DNA of 64,000 nt, taken from assembly GCF_000969645.2 (NCBI RefSeq), contig NZ_CP014222.1:2917740-2981739 (forward strand). The letters are read 5' to 3'. The position numbers and the translations under genes were made by a program. This document shows positions 27,535 through 38,600 of this stretch, in pieces. This DNA comes from Janthinobacterium sp. B9-8 (lineage in GTDB: Bacteria; Pseudomonadota; Gammaproteobacteria; Burkholderiales; Chitinibacteraceae). How positions within the stretch are numbered: the stretch's first letter is position 1; the number at the start of each line of letters is the position of its first letter. Below the pieces are notes generated by a model. That model saw only the letters and a list, made by a program, of their open reading frames with translations, was not told where the DNA came from and did not search any database.

Positions 27535-29421
27535 ATGAATCAATCTCTTAAAGTAAAATTGATTGTGTTTATTTCATTATTAACGCTTATTTCTGGCACT
27601 ATACTTACATATGGTAGCTATTTGAAAATGCGTCATGAAATGATCAATGTCAGTTTGCATAATGAAATCATAGGGATTAGCACCGGCTACAACGTGGTGC
27701 TTCGCAACTGGGTGGCAGAGAAACAAAATATTGTTTCAGGCTTGGCGGAGGCATTAGCAAAAGCAGAGGACCCTGTTCCTGCTTTATATCAAACCGAAAA
27801 AAGTGCCAAATTCGATTTAGCCTATATTGGCACTCCTGATAAAAAATTTATTAGCGGCCATGTCGTTAACATGCCCGCCGATTTCGACCCCACTTCCAGA
27901 CCTTGGTATAAACAAGCAGTAGCCGCAGGCAAAACCATCCTCACCCCGCCTTATGTGGATGCAGAAAGTAAACAACTGATTCTTTCTTTTGCATCACCGG
28001 TAAAAGGCGATGCAGGCTTTAAAGGCGTGGCTGCAGTTGATATTTCGCTTGAAGGTGTGGTTAAAGATGTTTTAAATATCAAGCTCACTGGCAATGGCTA
28101 TGCCATCCTTGCGGATAAAACCGGACAAATTTTAGCGCATAGCGAAAAAGACAAACTCAATAAGCCCACTACGGATATATCCAGCGATCTAAGTGCCAGC
28201 AATATGACCAGCATTGCCAACTCACGCGAGCTGGCTGAAATCAGTATTGCTGGTGAAGACAAATATGTTTTTGTGCAGCCGGTTGAAGGCACCGATATCA
28301 ACCTGATTCTGGTGATTGATAAACAGATTATTTTAGGGCCACTTAATCAATTAGTGTGGCAAGCCGTTGCAGCTTTGATCATTCTCTTAATTATTGTCAT
28401 TCCCGTTGCCGGATTTCTCATTAGCAAAATGCTCAAAAGCCTGGATAAAGTACGGATTGCTATGCAAGAAATTGCCCAAGGAGGTGGTGATTTAACGCGT
28501 AAAATTGAAATTGATGGCAACGATGAAATTGCCGCCACAGCACAAGCGTTTAACCGCTTTACCGATCAATTACGCACTATGTTTATTGATATTCGCAAAG
28601 AAACAGAAAACCTGACTACCGGGATAGGCTCGATCAATTCTGTACTCAATGATCTGGCTAATGATTCTCAGCGGCTTTCAGATTTATCTGCATCTAATGC
28701 CGCTACCATTGAAGAAATCACCGTCAGCATTTCGCATATTGCCGATAATTCCAGAGATGCCAATCAGCTTGTCACCAGCACTGGGGCACTGTCTGGCCAA
28801 TCTGCATCTACGGTCAAAGAGGTAGCCAATGAAGTGGGTAAATCGGCAAAAGAAGTCGGTGATTTATCCAGCCTGCTCGACAGGCTCAACCAAAGAGCCC
28901 AAGACATTAGCGGCATTATCCGGGTGATTAAAGAAATTGCCGATCAAACTAATCTGCTGGCGCTCAATGCCGCGATTGAAGCCGCCCGCGCAGGTGAGCA
29001 AGGCCGTGGCTTTGCGGTAGTTGCAGATGAAGTACGCAAGCTCGCCGAGCGCACTTCATCGGCCACCATTGAAATTACCGGGATGATTGACGGGATTCGC
29101 GGAGAAACAGGCATTGCCGTTAATAATATGCAAACCACTATCACGGCAGTGCAAAGCGGCGTGAACTTATCTGAAGAAGCCGCAGCCAAAATTGGTACGA
29201 TTCGTGAAAACATGGATGAAGTGATGGCCAAAATTGGCGAAATTGCCCATGCCACACTCGAGCAACAAAATGCCACCACGGCCATGGCGCAAAGCGCAGA
29301 AAACATCACCAACCAAATGCAGCAATCCGATTCTAATCTGCAGCAAGCCACCAAAACCGTGCATGATCTGAATGAGCTGGCCGCCTACCTCACCAAGCAG
29401 TTTGGCCGCTTTAAACTTTAA
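27535..29421 (+). CDS. methyl-accepting chemotaxis protein with double Cache sensor
   Basis: 628 residues. First membrane segment at ~8-28, then a ~245-residue dCache periplasmic sensor with [19 protein letters not shown] and [20 protein letters not shown], typical of dCache-1 amino-acid or small-molecule sensors. A second membrane segment near 278-300 leads to HAMP ([20 protein letters not shown]) and a canonical signalling hairpin ([20 protein letters not shown] then [20 protein letters not shown]). The C-terminus KQFGRFKL carries no tethering pentapeptide. A terminator follows. Confidence 0.96.
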   Translation: MNQSLKVKLIVFISLLTLISGTILTYGSYLKMRHEMINVSLHNEIIGISTGYNVVLRNWVAEKQNIVSGLAEALAKAEDPVPALYQTEKSAKFDLAYIGTPDKKFISGHVVNMPADFDPTSRPWYKQAVAAGKTILTPPYVDAESKQLILSFASPVKGDAGFKGVAAVDISLEGVVKDVLNIKLTGNGYAILADKTGQILAHSEKDKLNKPTTDISSDLSASNMTSIANSRELAEISIAGEDKYVFVQPVEGTDINLILVIDKQIILGPLNQLVWQAVAALIILLIIVIPVAGFLISKMLKSLDKVRIAMQEIAQGGGDLTRKIEIDGNDEIAATAQAFNRFTDQLRTMFIDIRKETENLTTGIGSINSVLNDLANDSQRLSDLSASNAATIEEITVSISHIADNSRDANQLVTSTGALSGQSASTVKEVANEVGKSAKEVGDLSSLLDRLNQRAQDISGIIRVIKEIADQTNLLALNAAIEAARAGEQGRGFAVVADEVRKLAERTSSATIEITGMIDGIRGETGIAVNNMQTTITAVQSGVNLSEEAAAKIGTIRENMDEVMAKIGEIAHATLEQQNATTAMAQSAENITNQMQQSDSNLQQATKTVHDLNELAAYLTKQFGRFKL

Positions 29422-29440
29422 GCAAATCAATATTTTAATC

Positions 29441-29468
29441 AACAGCCCCTGCATGGGGCTGTTTTTTT
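29441..29468 (+). terminator. intrinsic terminator after the dCache chemoreceptor gene
   Basis: ACAGCCCC-TGCAT-GGGGCTGT with seven T. Confidence 0.93.
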
Positions 29469-30332
29469 ATGCAGATAAAACGTAAAGCCACCCGTAAAAA
29501 AACCCAAAAAATTAAGAATGAGTATATTGCTTTTCCAGAAGTATAAAAGTTCGGACTTAATCAGATCTCCCCTAATAAAAATCCCCCCCTCTGCAACGAC
29601 CTTTCAGCAAAGCCTACTATCAAATCAAATCTAAACTTCTACAAATAAGATACGGCCCGACTTTTGGTGCGCATCTGCCACCCACTCTGACCCTTACCGA
29701 CCATTCTCTCATCGAAGTTAATCCCTCTTTGTGATTCCGATGAAAATGATCCGCAAATAGATTGATTTGCCTTTTTGCATCATGGAGTAGCAATTTACCC
29801 TGCATAGTGCTAAAAATAGACGCAAAAATAAATCAAAGCATAGACCATTTTGGCACAAAGAAAAAAACACCTGCAATAGTCAAATGTGATGATAATTAAT
29901 TTTATAGTAATGTTGATAATTAAAAATTCAACAAATGTTAAAATATTTACCAACAAAAAAAGAAAGAATATTAATAAAAAACAATAACAAAAGTTAATTA
30001 TCAATAAGAAAATTGAGTTTACCTCTGAGAAATTTTAAAAAAACAACATTAAAAAATGACCTGATAAGTAACAAAAAAATGATACGCAGCCTGCCCTAGA
30101 ATAATGACTCAAAGACGCTAAAAATACAAACACACGTCAATGTAAGTTAAATATCACCCATAAAAAAGAAAACATAAAAAATCATTCAACTTAATTTGTA
30201 AATCAACCATTCAAACCAGAAAATAAAAAACAATGATAAAAAAAGTTGAAATACATAAAAAACAAACATAAAACATATAAGTAGGCCGTTTTTTTTTAGT
30301 TATATTCGCAACGCAGTAATGAGGAAGGCATC
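29469..30332. other. long AT-rich intergenic region
   Basis: About 860 bp without a convincing gene. The first ~340 bp have normal composition and only short unsupported ORFs. From ~29,820 to 30,300 the sequence becomes very AT-rich with many A-runs, unlike the rest of the window. It ends in the promoter and ribosome site (GAGGAAGG) of the next chemoreceptor. No tRNA, repeat or terminator besides the one at 29441 is visible. Confidence 0.7.
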
Positions 30333-31955
30333 ATGCTATCCAATTTAAAATACTCAGTAAAACTAGGCATCATCTTAGCACTCGCGATTGTCAGTATGAC
30401 CATCATCAGCTGGCGCGGCGTAGCAGCAACAGATCAGGTCAACCAAATGCTAAATAGCATGTACGACAATAATCTAGTGCCGATTCAGGATGTTGCCAAC
30501 GCAAATATGCAAGCGATTTATCATAATCGCAGCCTATATGCTTACGTGATTGAATCAGAACAAAAAAAAATGGATCTCATTACTAAACACATGGAAGAAA
30601 ACGAGCAGAAAATGAAAGAGCTGCTCGATAAATACCGCAAAACCTCTCTTACCCAGCCAGAAATGGACGCGCTTAAAAAGCTTGATGAGAATTGGCCCGC
30701 CTACCTGGCCATATCAAAGCGAGTGCAGGCAGCGAGCTATGCAAATGATAATAAGCTGGCGATGGAAGTTTTTACCCAAGAAGCAATGAAGGCTTTTCAG
30801 ATTTGCGATGATCTGCTCACCGAGATTGTAAATATCAATCAAGCTCTAGGAAAAAAAGCCTATGACGATAGTGATTCAATCGTGGCACACATTAGCAAAG
30901 TATTAATGGGCATCACCCTTGGTATTTCCATCGTATTCTTGCTGCTAGGGCTAGGATTCAGTAAGGCATTATCTTCTGGTCTAGGGCGCGCCAATACCGC
31001 TTTAGAGCAAATGTCTAAGGGCAATTTAATTGCCACAATTAATGTAAATGGCACTGATGAAATTGAAAACATGCTCCGCAATATGCAAATCATGCAGAAA
31101 AATCTGGTAAATACGATTAAACAGATTATCAGCAATGCCGATCAAGTGGCCTCAGCGGCAGCACAATTAGCCCAATCATCAAGCGAAGTATCTGCCAGTG
31201 TAATCCAGCAGGTAGAAGCCACATCCGGCGCGGCTTCATCTGTAGAACAACTGAGCGTTAGCATTGATCAAGTTTCTCATAACGCTGTTGCTGTACAGGA
31301 CAATGCAAAATCGGCCAATGATAATGTTCGCAGCAGCACACAAATAGTTGCCGACTCCATGGAAATGGTTAATGCCGTGTGCACTTCGGTTGCCAGCAGC
31401 GCCAGCCAGATTGATGCGCTTTCTGTGCGTATCCAGCAAATCGATACCATCACTAATGTGATTAAAGATGTGGCCGACCAAACAAATTTATTAGCCTTGA
31501 ATGCGGCCATTGAAGCCGCCAGAGCCGGTGAGCAAGGCCGTGGTTTTGCTGTTGTAGCCGATGAAGTACGCAAACTCGCTGAACGCACAGCGAATTCGGC
31601 GCGTGAAATCAGTAATATGGTGAATGCAATCCGGGCGGATGCCAGTTTAGCCGTGGGCAGTATGCATAGCAGTAATGACACGGTAGACAGTGTAGTGCGT
31701 ACATCCAGTACCGCAATGACATCTATGGCTGAAGTCAATACTGGCGTAAATCAGATTCTGAATGCCGTTTCGCATATCGCCACATCCTTGGGCGAGCAAC
31801 GCCATGCCGGGGCCGATGTTGCTCAGCGGATAGAGCGAATTGCTCAAATGTCGGAAGAAAGCAGCTCTGCTATAGAAGAAATAAATACTTCAGCAGAAAT
31901 GCTCGCCGATGTTGCCCGCCAGATGCTAGGCAACACGGCTAAGTTTCAGGTGTAA
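30333..31955 (+). CDS. methyl-accepting chemotaxis protein with four-helix-bundle sensor
   Basis: 540 residues. Membrane segments at ~12-30 and ~190-212 flank a 4HB_MCP-type helical sensor ([40 protein letters not shown]). HAMP follows ([20 protein letters not shown]), then the signalling hairpin with [20 protein letters not shown] and [20 protein letters not shown]. The C-terminus GNTAKFQV lacks a tethering pentapeptide. GAGGAAGG lies six bases before the ATG. It is preceded by the AT-rich gap. Confidence 0.96.
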   Translation: MLSNLKYSVKLGIILALAIVSMTIISWRGVAATDQVNQMLNSMYDNNLVPIQDVANANMQAIYHNRSLYAYVIESEQKKMDLITKHMEENEQKMKELLDKYRKTSLTQPEMDALKKLDENWPAYLAISKRVQAASYANDNKLAMEVFTQEAMKAFQICDDLLTEIVNINQALGKKAYDDSDSIVAHISKVLMGITLGISIVFLLLGLGFSKALSSGLGRANTALEQMSKGNLIATINVNGTDEIENMLRNMQIMQKNLVNTIKQIISNADQVASAAAQLAQSSSEVSASVIQQVEATSGAASSVEQLSVSIDQVSHNAVAVQDNAKSANDNVRSSTQIVADSMEMVNAVCTSVASSASQIDALSVRIQQIDTITNVIKDVADQTNLLALNAAIEAARAGEQGRGFAVVADEVRKLAERTANSAREISNMVNAIRADASLAVGSMHSSNDTVDSVVRTSSTAMTSMAEVNTGVNQILNAVSHIATSLGEQRHAGADVAQRIERIAQMSEESSSAIEEINTSAEMLADVARQMLGNTAKFQV

Positions 31956-32030
31956 TTGGCCTGACTTCTGCACCCATTCCAGCGTTTGTCATCTTTATAA
32001 GCCTGACGCCGGAAACCATCCCAAAAAGCA

Positions 32031-32067
32031 AAAACCCCAGAAGCCTAAGCTTTTCTGGGGTATTTGA
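32031..32067. terminator. bidirectional terminator between chemoreceptor and tRNA-Arg
   Basis: CCCCAGAA/TTCTGGGG forms an eight-bp stem. On the minus strand it is followed by TTTTT, suiting termination of the tRNA transcript; on the plus strand a weaker TATTT follows. Confidence 0.75.
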
Positions 32068-32097
32068 GGATAACTAAGTGCATTTAAAGCTCTGTGC

Positions 32098-32172
32098 TGG
32101 TATCCCCGACAGGAATCGAACCTGTATCTAGCGCTTAGGAGGCACTTGTACTATCCGTTGTACTACGAGGAC
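32098..32172 (-). tRNA. tRNA-Arg (anticodon CCT)
   Basis: 75 nt with encoded CCA. The acceptor stem is GTCCTCG/CGGGGAT with one G-T pair, the T arm is CAGG-TTCGATT-CCTG, and the anticodon loop CTCCTAA gives CCT, reading AGG. Discriminator base A, as in E. coli tRNA-Arg(CCT). A terminator lies directly after it on the same strand. Confidence 0.96.
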
Positions 32173-32228
32173 GACGCCAATCACAGCGGCGGGCGTATTA
32201 TACCTGTCATCTGCTAAGAGTAAACGCT

Positions 32229-32717
32229 TTACATCCTAATACTCAGCTTATCTAGCATGGGTTTCAAATCCTCAGGAAATTTAATGCTTTCGCCCGGCGT
32301 TGATACCACTTCTAATTTACCGGCACTAATTAGCCCTACTTCTAATTTTCTGTTTTCAATATCAATCAGTAAGTAAGCCTGGCCTTCACTCTCATCAAGG
32401 GCGCTGCCGCTAATATAAAGCACACTGTCTTGCAGGATAGGGCTGGTTTTCGCCATATTTCGCTTAAAAATATCCAGCTGAGGGCCAAGTAATAAGCGCA
32501 GCGCATGCTTAAGCGGTGCCCTTTCCCATAAATTGATGTCCTGCGGATTTTGCCCGATAAACTGCTGCAAGGTATTCCACTCTGCCTGGTTTTTCTTAAA
32601 GAATAAATCAGGTGTGCTGGCCTCGCTCTTCGCAGCAGCCTTTGCGGGTGGCGTGCTACTTTCCTGGCAGGCGGTCAGAGCAAAAGCCATCATCAAGATA
32701 GCGAAACGGAGCAACAT
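32229..32717 (-). CDS. hypothetical lipoprotein
   Basis: 162 residues. Lipoprotein signal LLRFAILMMAFALTAC with lipidated Cys17, followed by an Ala/Ser/Pro-rich linker and a ~120-residue domain (NTLQQFIGQNPQDINLWERA, VLYISGSALDESEGQAYLLI). The segment GSALDESEGQAYLLIDIENR-like beta strands recall small envelope proteins with an inhibitor-like fold, but no family was recognised. It lies 134 bp after the DUF1415 gene on the same strand. Confidence 0.75.
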   Translation of the reverse strand: MLLRFAILMMAFALTACQESSTPPAKAAAKSEASTPDLFFKKNQAEWNTLQQFIGQNPQDINLWERAPLKHALRLLLGPQLDIFKRNMAKTSPILQDSVLYISGSALDESEGQAYLLIDIENRKLEVGLISAGKLEVVSTPGESIKFPEDLKPMLDKLSIRM

Positions 32718-32851
32718 AAATAATCCTTGGCAATCAATTCTTGTTAGGAAAGCTTAGAGCGCCAAAGTTCATTTAATCTTGAGTGTAAATGCTACGCCTT
32801 TATCTAGCTGCTTTTGCTAAGTGCTTGTTTAGCCCCTCCTAACACAGAGCC

Positions 32852-33394
32852 TCACAGCCATAGTTTTTTCCAGCCATCCAGCCCCATTCCCCTTAAGGTG
32901 GCGATATTGCGATCCACAATCACGTCAGCCTCAGGAAACACGGCTACCGCCTTGGCAATACTATCTTCACGTAATAAATGCAAAGTGGGATAAGGGCTAC
33001 GATTGGTATAATTATCAATATCGTCTATATCGCTGCCTTCAAACTGATACTGAGGATGAAAGCTGGCGATTTGCAAAATGCCATCAAGCTTCAACTCTTC
33101 TAAAACGGCATCTGCAATCTCAAGAAAATCGTTGTAGGCCATAAAATCCCCCAAAACACAGGGATGGATCAGCAGCGTGGTTTCCAGCTTGGCTGGATCG
33201 GCTTCGGCTAGGGTTTCTAATTCTGTAATTAATGTCTCAATCAGCACATCAATATTGCGCGCCTCGCTGACGACATAGCGCACTTGTTTTTTAATATGCA
33301 CTGCTTTAGCAAATGGGCAAAGATTTAAACCAATCACGGCTTTTTCTAGCCAGCGCTCGGTATCTAGAATAATTTGTTCTTTAAATGGATTCAT
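32852..33394 (-). CDS. DUF1415 family protein
   Basis: 180 residues. The family opening TERWLEKAVIGLNLCPFAKA and the core QIASFHPQYQFEGSDIDDID then NRSPYPTLHLLREDS are typical of DUF1415, a family of unknown function in proteobacteria. It carries many acidic and histidine residues that could bind metal. It begins 5 bp after the MazG-like gene, so it is probably co-transcribed. Confidence 0.88.
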   Translation of the reverse strand: MNPFKEQIILDTERWLEKAVIGLNLCPFAKAVHIKKQVRYVVSEARNIDVLIETLITELETLAEADPAKLETTLLIHPCVLGDFMAYNDFLEIADAVLEELKLDGILQIASFHPQYQFEGSDIDDIDNYTNRSPYPTLHLLREDSIAKAVAVFPEADVIVDRNIATLRGMGLDGWKKLWL

Positions 33395-33399
33395 ATTTT

Positions 33400-33708
33400 T
33401 TATAAGGGGGGATATTTAACTGCATTTAAAACCATTTTTTGCCGAATTGCCCGTTCTAAATCAACATTTATCACATCGGCAAGCCTAATCATATAAAGCA
33501 ATACATCGGCCATTTCCTGCTCAACAGCTTCGCGCTTTACCGCATCTAATTGCTGCGATTCCTCTGGTGTGTCCCATTGAAAATGCTCAACGAGTTCGGC
33601 CATTTCTACCGACATTGCCATACACAGATTCTTAGGCGTGTGATAACGCTCCCAATCGCGATCTTGTGCAAATTGGCGAACATCGAGCATGAGTTGGTTT
33701 AAATCCAT
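33400..33708 (-). CDS. MazG-like nucleotide pyrophosphohydrolase
   Basis: 102 residues from ATG 33708; the open frame continues upstream through a hairpin repeat, which argues for this start. The all-alpha NTP pyrophosphatase motifs are present: MSVEMAELVEHFQW (ExxxE) and EQEMADVLLYMIRLADVINV (ExxD). Small members of this RS21-C6-like group hydrolyse dCTP or modified nucleotides to clean the pool. It lies between yaeQ and the DUF1415 gene. Confidence 0.9.
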   Translation of the reverse strand: MDLNQLMLDVRQFAQDRDWERYHTPKNLCMAMSVEMAELVEHFQWDTPEESQQLDAVKREAVEQEMADVLLYMIRLADVINVDLERAIRQKMVLNAVKYPPL

Positions 33709-33743
33709 AAATGAGCGACTCTTGTTTATATGTAATAGTGCTC

Positions 33744-33770
33744 GTGGGCATAAAAACTTGCCCACCCTAC
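33744..33770 (-). repeat. GTAGGGTGGGCA hairpin repeat after yaeQ
   Basis: On the minus strand GTAGGGTGGGCA-AGTTTTTA-TGCCCAC starts two bases after the yaeQ stop codon. The seven-bp stem is perfect. Same family as the elements after the Lrp-type gene, putA and orn. Confidence 0.7.
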
Positions 33771-33771
33771 A

Positions 33772-34317
33772 TTATTTGAATGGTTTTAAGATGGAGAAAT
33801 GCGTTTCAATGGATTGGCTATTATCTGCCAGCCACACTTGCCCATCTTGAATTGTGCATTGCAATTGCATATTGCGATTAGCTAAAGCGGCTAATGTGTG
33901 TGTCATTTCTACCGGCACATTAATCACTTGCAGATTATCTAAACGCTCTAATTTACTGGCAATGCCTTTCCACCAAACATCAGCGCTATTACCGCTATAG
34001 GTAAATACAGCCACTTGGCGTGCTTTACCACAAGCTTGGCGAATGCGCTTTTCATCAGGCTGGCCTAATTCAATCCATAATTCAATTGCGCCAGTTAAAT
34101 CTTTTTGCCAAATGTCTGGCTCCTCGGTATCGCTCAAGCCCTTGGTAAAGGCAAGCGATTCGCTGGCATGCAGAGCGAATGCCAATAGGCGCACCATCAT
34201 GCGTTCGTCATTTTCAGAAGGATGCCGGGCAATCACCAAAGAATGGGTGGCGTAATAATGACGATCCATATCGGCGATTTGCAGATCAGATTTAAAAATA
34301 GTTGCCTTCAGGGCCAT
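33772..34317 (-). CDS. yaeQ: YaeQ family protein
   Basis: 181 residues, the family length. The opening MALKATIFKSDLQIADMDRH, ARHPSENDERMMVRLLAFAL and DLTGAIELWIELGQPDEKRI are typical. YaeQ has a PD-(D/E)xK nuclease-like fold; E. coli YaeQ was reported to compensate for loss of RfaH, but its biochemical role is not settled. It is followed by a hairpin repeat and then the MazG-like gene on the same strand. Confidence 0.95.
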   Translation of the reverse strand: MALKATIFKSDLQIADMDRHYYATHSLVIARHPSENDERMMVRLLAFALHASESLAFTKGLSDTEEPDIWQKDLTGAIELWIELGQPDEKRIRQACGKARQVAVFTYSGNSADVWWKGIASKLERLDNLQVINVPVEMTHTLAALANRNMQLQCTIQDGQVWLADNSQSIETHFSILKPFK

Positions 34318-34379
34318 AGCGGATCACGGAAAAATAAAATAAGCCGCATCTTACCCTGCAAAGACTTTGGGCGGGAATG

Positions 34380-34583
34380 TTAACCCGATTTGAGCTGCTT
34401 TGCCCCACAGCCATCCTGATGATGTGCCAGATGCTGCATTTTATGATGTGTATCGGTCAGGCTTTCTAAACAGGCGCTGCGTAATAGCTCTTGCTCGCCA
34501 TGATGAGTGATGCGAAACAAACCGTATTCCATGGCTTCTGGTTCGCTCACCGGCCAGATAGGGTGAATTACAAAGGTACTCAT
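34380..34583 (-). CDS. small hypothetical protein
   Basis: 67 residues from ATG 34583, preceded by AGGA at nine bases. It begins MSTFVIHPIWPVSEPEAMEY and contains many histidines (ITHHGEQELL, THHKMQHLAHHQDGCG) that could bind metal. No known family was recognised. It ends 62 bp before yaeQ starts on the same strand. The clear ribosome site and separate frame make a real gene plausible, but no homology can be given. Confidence 0.5.
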   Translation of the reverse strand: MSTFVIHPIWPVSEPEAMEYGLFRITHHGEQELLRSACLESLTDTHHKMQHLAHHQDGCGAKQLKSG

Positions 34584-34710
34584 GATAAACATCCTGATCA
34601 TCAAGTGTTATCAAAAGACAGAGCAAGCATCGTGCCAAAGTTTTGAAAGCTTGCAAGCCGCATAGCCCAATCATCGGCACTCTATAAGAAGACTTTAATA
34701 CCCCTCTGTG

Positions 34711-34867
34711 CAGCCTGTCGGATTTAAGCGATCGTAGATGGAAAGACCGGTTTGAGGCAACAACACACATTTTTGAGACGAATAACTAGCTATTCAACGA
34801 AAAAATGCATGAAATGTGGCCAAATCCAGATTTCCCATAGTAGATCACTCTTAAGTCCGGCAGGCTG
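34711..34867. mobile_element. 157-bp MITE-like element with terminal inverted repeats
   Basis: The left end CAGCCTGTCGGATTTAAG and the reverse complement of the right end, CAGCCTGCCGGACTTAAG, differ at two of 18 positions, and weaker similarity continues inward (GATCG-TAGATGGAAAG against GATC-TACTATGGGAAA). The interior encodes nothing. Flanking bases show no obvious target-site duplication. It sits in the gap between the small ORF and yceH, and a related end lies at 5633. The type is inferred from structure. Confidence 0.6.
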
Positions 34868-34896
34868 TCATACGGCATTCTTTGCCGCCCGGCGAT

Positions 34897-35532
34897 TTAT
34901 TCCACGCCTAATTCGGCGCAAATTCTTGCCATTTTTTCTTTTAATTCCATCAGTTCGGACTCTAATTGATCTACTCGCGCTTGCAAGCCTAAATCACCCA
35001 CTTCTTTTACATGTGGCGCAGCTTCATTGATCACCGGCTCTCCCGATAATAAATGCGCCCAGCGGCTCTCTCTGGCCCCCGCTTGGCGAGGCAGTTTTAC
35101 CACCAGGGCCCCGGCGCTACGGGAAGCGAGCTCTTCTAAAAAAGCCTCTACCGCTGAAATATCAGAAAACTTATGTAGGCGCTCAGAAGCCAAACGCAGC
35201 TCCCCCGCCGTTTGCGGGCCGCGCAACATCAGCACCGTTAAGATAGCAACCGATTGTGATGGCACTTGAAACACCGCAGCAAAGCGCTGTGAATAACGCG
35301 CAATTCGCCCGCCCAAATGCGAAGACTCAACCAGCTTGAGCTCTTTTAAATGCACCAGCGCTTCATCAGCCTCGGTGTCATTAATCGCCATGACAGGATC
35401 ACGGCTGGATTTCTGATTACAACCTGAAACAAGGGAATTTAAAGAAAGAGGATAAGTATCAGGAACAGTGATTTGCTTTTCGATTAAAACACCCAGAATG
35501 CGGGTTTCGAGCAGGGAAAGGAGGAAAGTCAT
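34897..35532 (-). CDS. yceH: YceH family (DUF480) protein
   Basis: 211 residues from ATG 35532 (MTFLLSLLETRILGVLIEKQ is the family start). DUF480/YceH consists of two winged helices: ITVPDTYPLSLNSLVSGCNQKSSRDPV and the second around LMLRGPQTAGELRLASERLH. A C-terminal helix (VDQLESELMELKEKMARICA) probably forms a coiled coil. The function is unknown; the fold suggests DNA binding. It follows putA on the same strand, separated by a hairpin repeat. Confidence 0.93.
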   Translation of the reverse strand: MTFLLSLLETRILGVLIEKQITVPDTYPLSLNSLVSGCNQKSSRDPVMAINDTEADEALVHLKELKLVESSHLGGRIARYSQRFAAVFQVPSQSVAILTVLMLRGPQTAGELRLASERLHKFSDISAVEAFLEELASRSAGALVVKLPRQAGARESRWAHLLSGEPVINEAAPHVKEVGDLGLQARVDQLESELMELKEKMARICAELGVE

Positions 35533-35604
35533 AGTGCACCAGCAGATCAAGCAGATGGGTTTATTATGCACTTAAATGATGTGAAGCTTACTAAATTCAA
35601 TCAT

Positions 35605-35636
35605 GTAGAGTGAGCACGCTTTTGTGCCCACCCTAC
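35605..35636 (-). repeat. GTAGGGTGGGCA hairpin repeat after putA
   Basis: GTAGGGTGGGCAC and GTGCTCACTCTAC form a 13-bp inverted repeat with two mismatches around a six-base loop, 20 bp after the putA stop. Confidence 0.7.
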
Positions 35637-35655
35637 ATTTTTGCACAGCAACCCC

Positions 35656-38600
35656 TTAGCTAATACTCATCAAACTCGCATTACCGCCTGCGGCTGCGGT
35701 GTTTACGCTGATAGAGCGCTCGGCCAGAAGGCGGGCCAGATCGAAGTCTTCTCCGGCAACAAGGGCGGCGCTGGATAGGCCTTGCACTTGTAAGATAGGC
35801 CCGGCAATTTCTGCGACCTGGCGGTTGATCTCACCCAGTGCATCGCTATCGCCTTCAAACAAGACCGCTCCAATCACACCGGCTTCGGCCATAGATGGCT
35901 TCACAACAACTCTGCCAGACAAGGCTTTTGGCAAGGCATCAACCATGGCTTTTACTGCCGGATGCGCAATAAATACCGCCTGATTACCACTGGCTAAGGC
36001 GGCAGCAAATTGCGCTTTTGCGCCCAACTCAGTTGCAGCAACACAAAGTACCGGGCCACGCGGATGCAGTAGGTAGCGGTTGCGCTCGCCAGTTGGGCCG
36101 GGCAAATCGATATTTGCACCTAGGCCAGATCCCGCCAGATAGCGACTGCAACGTGCCGCCGCATCGCCTTCTTTAAGGGATTGCAAATGATCGTGATAAG
36201 CCAGCAGCGGAGCAAGGGCCGCCTGATCGCCCGGCAGGGTTTGCGCAGGGCGGCGGGACAAGAGACGTGGCAAGTACAGCGGGCCACCGGCCTTAGGCCC
36301 TGTGCCCGATAAGCCTTCTCCACCAAAAGGTTGCACGCCAACCACAGCACCAATCACATTGCGGTTTACATAGATATTACCGGCTTGCACTTTCTCAACC
36401 ACGTGAGCGATGGTTTCATCGATACGGGTATGCACACCAAAAGTCAGACCAAAACCCGTTGCGTTGATATCAGCTATCAGCTGATCCAAGGCTTCGCGGC
36501 GATAGCGAATTACGTGTAATACAGGGCCGAATACTTCTTGTTTCAGCTCAGACAGGCTATTGATTTCGATCAGCGTAGGCGCAATAAATGTGCCCTGCTG
36601 GCATACGCTAGGCAGCGGCAGCGCTAATACCTCAGCACCACGGTCCTTGAATGCGGCGATATGGCTGGCAATATTTTGCTGCGCCTCAGAATCAATCACG
36701 GGGCCTACATCCACGGCCAGCGAATCGGGTTTGCCGATATTTAACTCCTGCATCGCGCCTTTCAGCATATGCAGAATATGATCTGCTGCCTCAGTTTGCA
36801 GGCAGAGCACGCGCAGTGCCGAGCAGCGCTGGCCAGCCGAATCAAACGCCGACATCAGCACATCGCCCACCACCTGCTCGGCCAGAGCCGATGAATCAAC
36901 AATCATGCAGTTCTGGCCGCCGGTTTCGGCAATCAGCGGAATGGTGCGGCCGTCTTTATCGAGGCGTTTCGCCAAATTGCTGGCAATTAAACGTGCCACT
37001 TGGGTAGAGCCGGTAAACATCACGCCACTGCAACGCGCGTCAGAAATTAAGGCGCTACCCACGGTTTCACCACGGCCCGGCAAGAGTTGCACCGCACCGG
37101 CAGGCACGCCCGCTGCACGCAAGATGCGCACGGCTTCGGCTGCGATCAGCGGGGTTTGCTCGGCGGGCTTAGCCAGCACAGGATTGCCTGCCGCCAAGGC
37201 TGCAGCCACTTGCCCAATAAAAATCGCCAACGGGAAATTCCACGGGCTGATACAGACCACGGGGCCCAGCGGGCGATGCGTGTCATTGGCAAAATCTTGC
37301 TCGATTTGCACCGCGTAATAGCGCAAGAAATCGACCGCTTCGCGCACTTCGGCAATCGCGTTGGGCAGGGATTTACCCGCTTCACGCACGATCAGGCCCA
37401 AGAGTGGCTGCATACCGGATTCGAGCAATTGCGCTGCGCGATTCAGGCAGGCTGCGCGCTCGGCGACCGATGTAGCTTGCCAGATTGGGCCAATATTTGC
37501 GGCGTGCATAAAGGCAGTCGCCACATCATCCACATCGGCTTCAATCACATAGCCCACCACATCCTGATGATCGGCCGGATTTTTAACAGCCTGCTTACGA
37601 GCCATATCCAGCTCGGCCACCACACCCAATAAAGGCGCGGCCAACCATTCGGTATTCACGCCCGCCAAAAGTGCGGCAGACAAGGAGGCCAAGCGATGCT
37701 CATTAGATAAATCCAAGCCGCTGGAATTCAGACGATTTGCACCAAACAAGAGTCGTGGCAGCGGGATTTTATCGTGCGGGGCAAAAGCAGGAATCACCGC
37801 CAAGGCTTGCACAATCGGATCGACAATCAGCTCTTCAATGGCCACATTTTCATCGGCAATGCGGTTTACAAACGAGCTATTTGCGCCATTTTCCAGCAAG
37901 CGGCGCACCAAATAAGCCAGCAGCGTTTCATGGCTGCCCACCGGCGCATACACGCGGCAAGGGCGGCCCAGTTTTTCACGTGCGGTCACTTCTTCGTATA
38001 AAGGCTCACCCATGCCGTGCAGGCACTGGAACTCGTACTGGCCGGGGTAGTAATTTTGCCCGGCAAGGTGATAAATCGCCGAAAGCGTTTGCGCATTATG
38101 CGTTGCAAACTGCGGGTAGACCGCATCTGGGGTCGCCAGTAGTTTTTTAGCGCAGGCAAGGTAAGCCACATCGGTATAAACCTTACGCGTGTACACCGGA
38201 TAATCTTCTAAGCCATCCACTTGCGCACGCTTGATTTCGCTATCCCAATACGCGCCTTTCACTAAACGAATCATCAAACGGTGGCCACTACGGCGGGCCA
38301 GATCGATCACATAATCAATCACATGCGGCGCACGCTTTTGGTAGGCCTGAATCACAAAACCAATGCCGTTCCAGCCTGCCAGCTCAGGATCGAAACACAT
38401 GGCTTCCAACAAATCGAGCGAGATTTCTAAGCGATCCGCTTCTTCGGCATCAATATTTAAACCAATATCGTAGTGGCGGGCGAGGCGTGCCAAGGCAATC
38501 ACGCTAGGCAATAATTCTGCCGTAACGCGGTCTTGCTGCGCACGCGAATAACGCGGGTGCAAGGCAGACAACTTGATCGAAATCCCCGGGCCTTCGTAAA

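Noticed and set aside
29620..29805. 61-codon minus-strand ORF in the AT-rich gap, with a possible transposase-like look
   Set aside because: No motif could be matched and no inverted ends or target duplication are visible.
30250..30320. Possible sigma-28 flagellar promoter before the chemoreceptor at 30333
   Set aside because: TAAA and GCCG elements are present, but the spacing does not fit the consensus.
36905..37632. Long plus-strand ORFs opposite putA
   Set aside because: These are antisense shadows caused by the codon bias of putA; translations lack family features.
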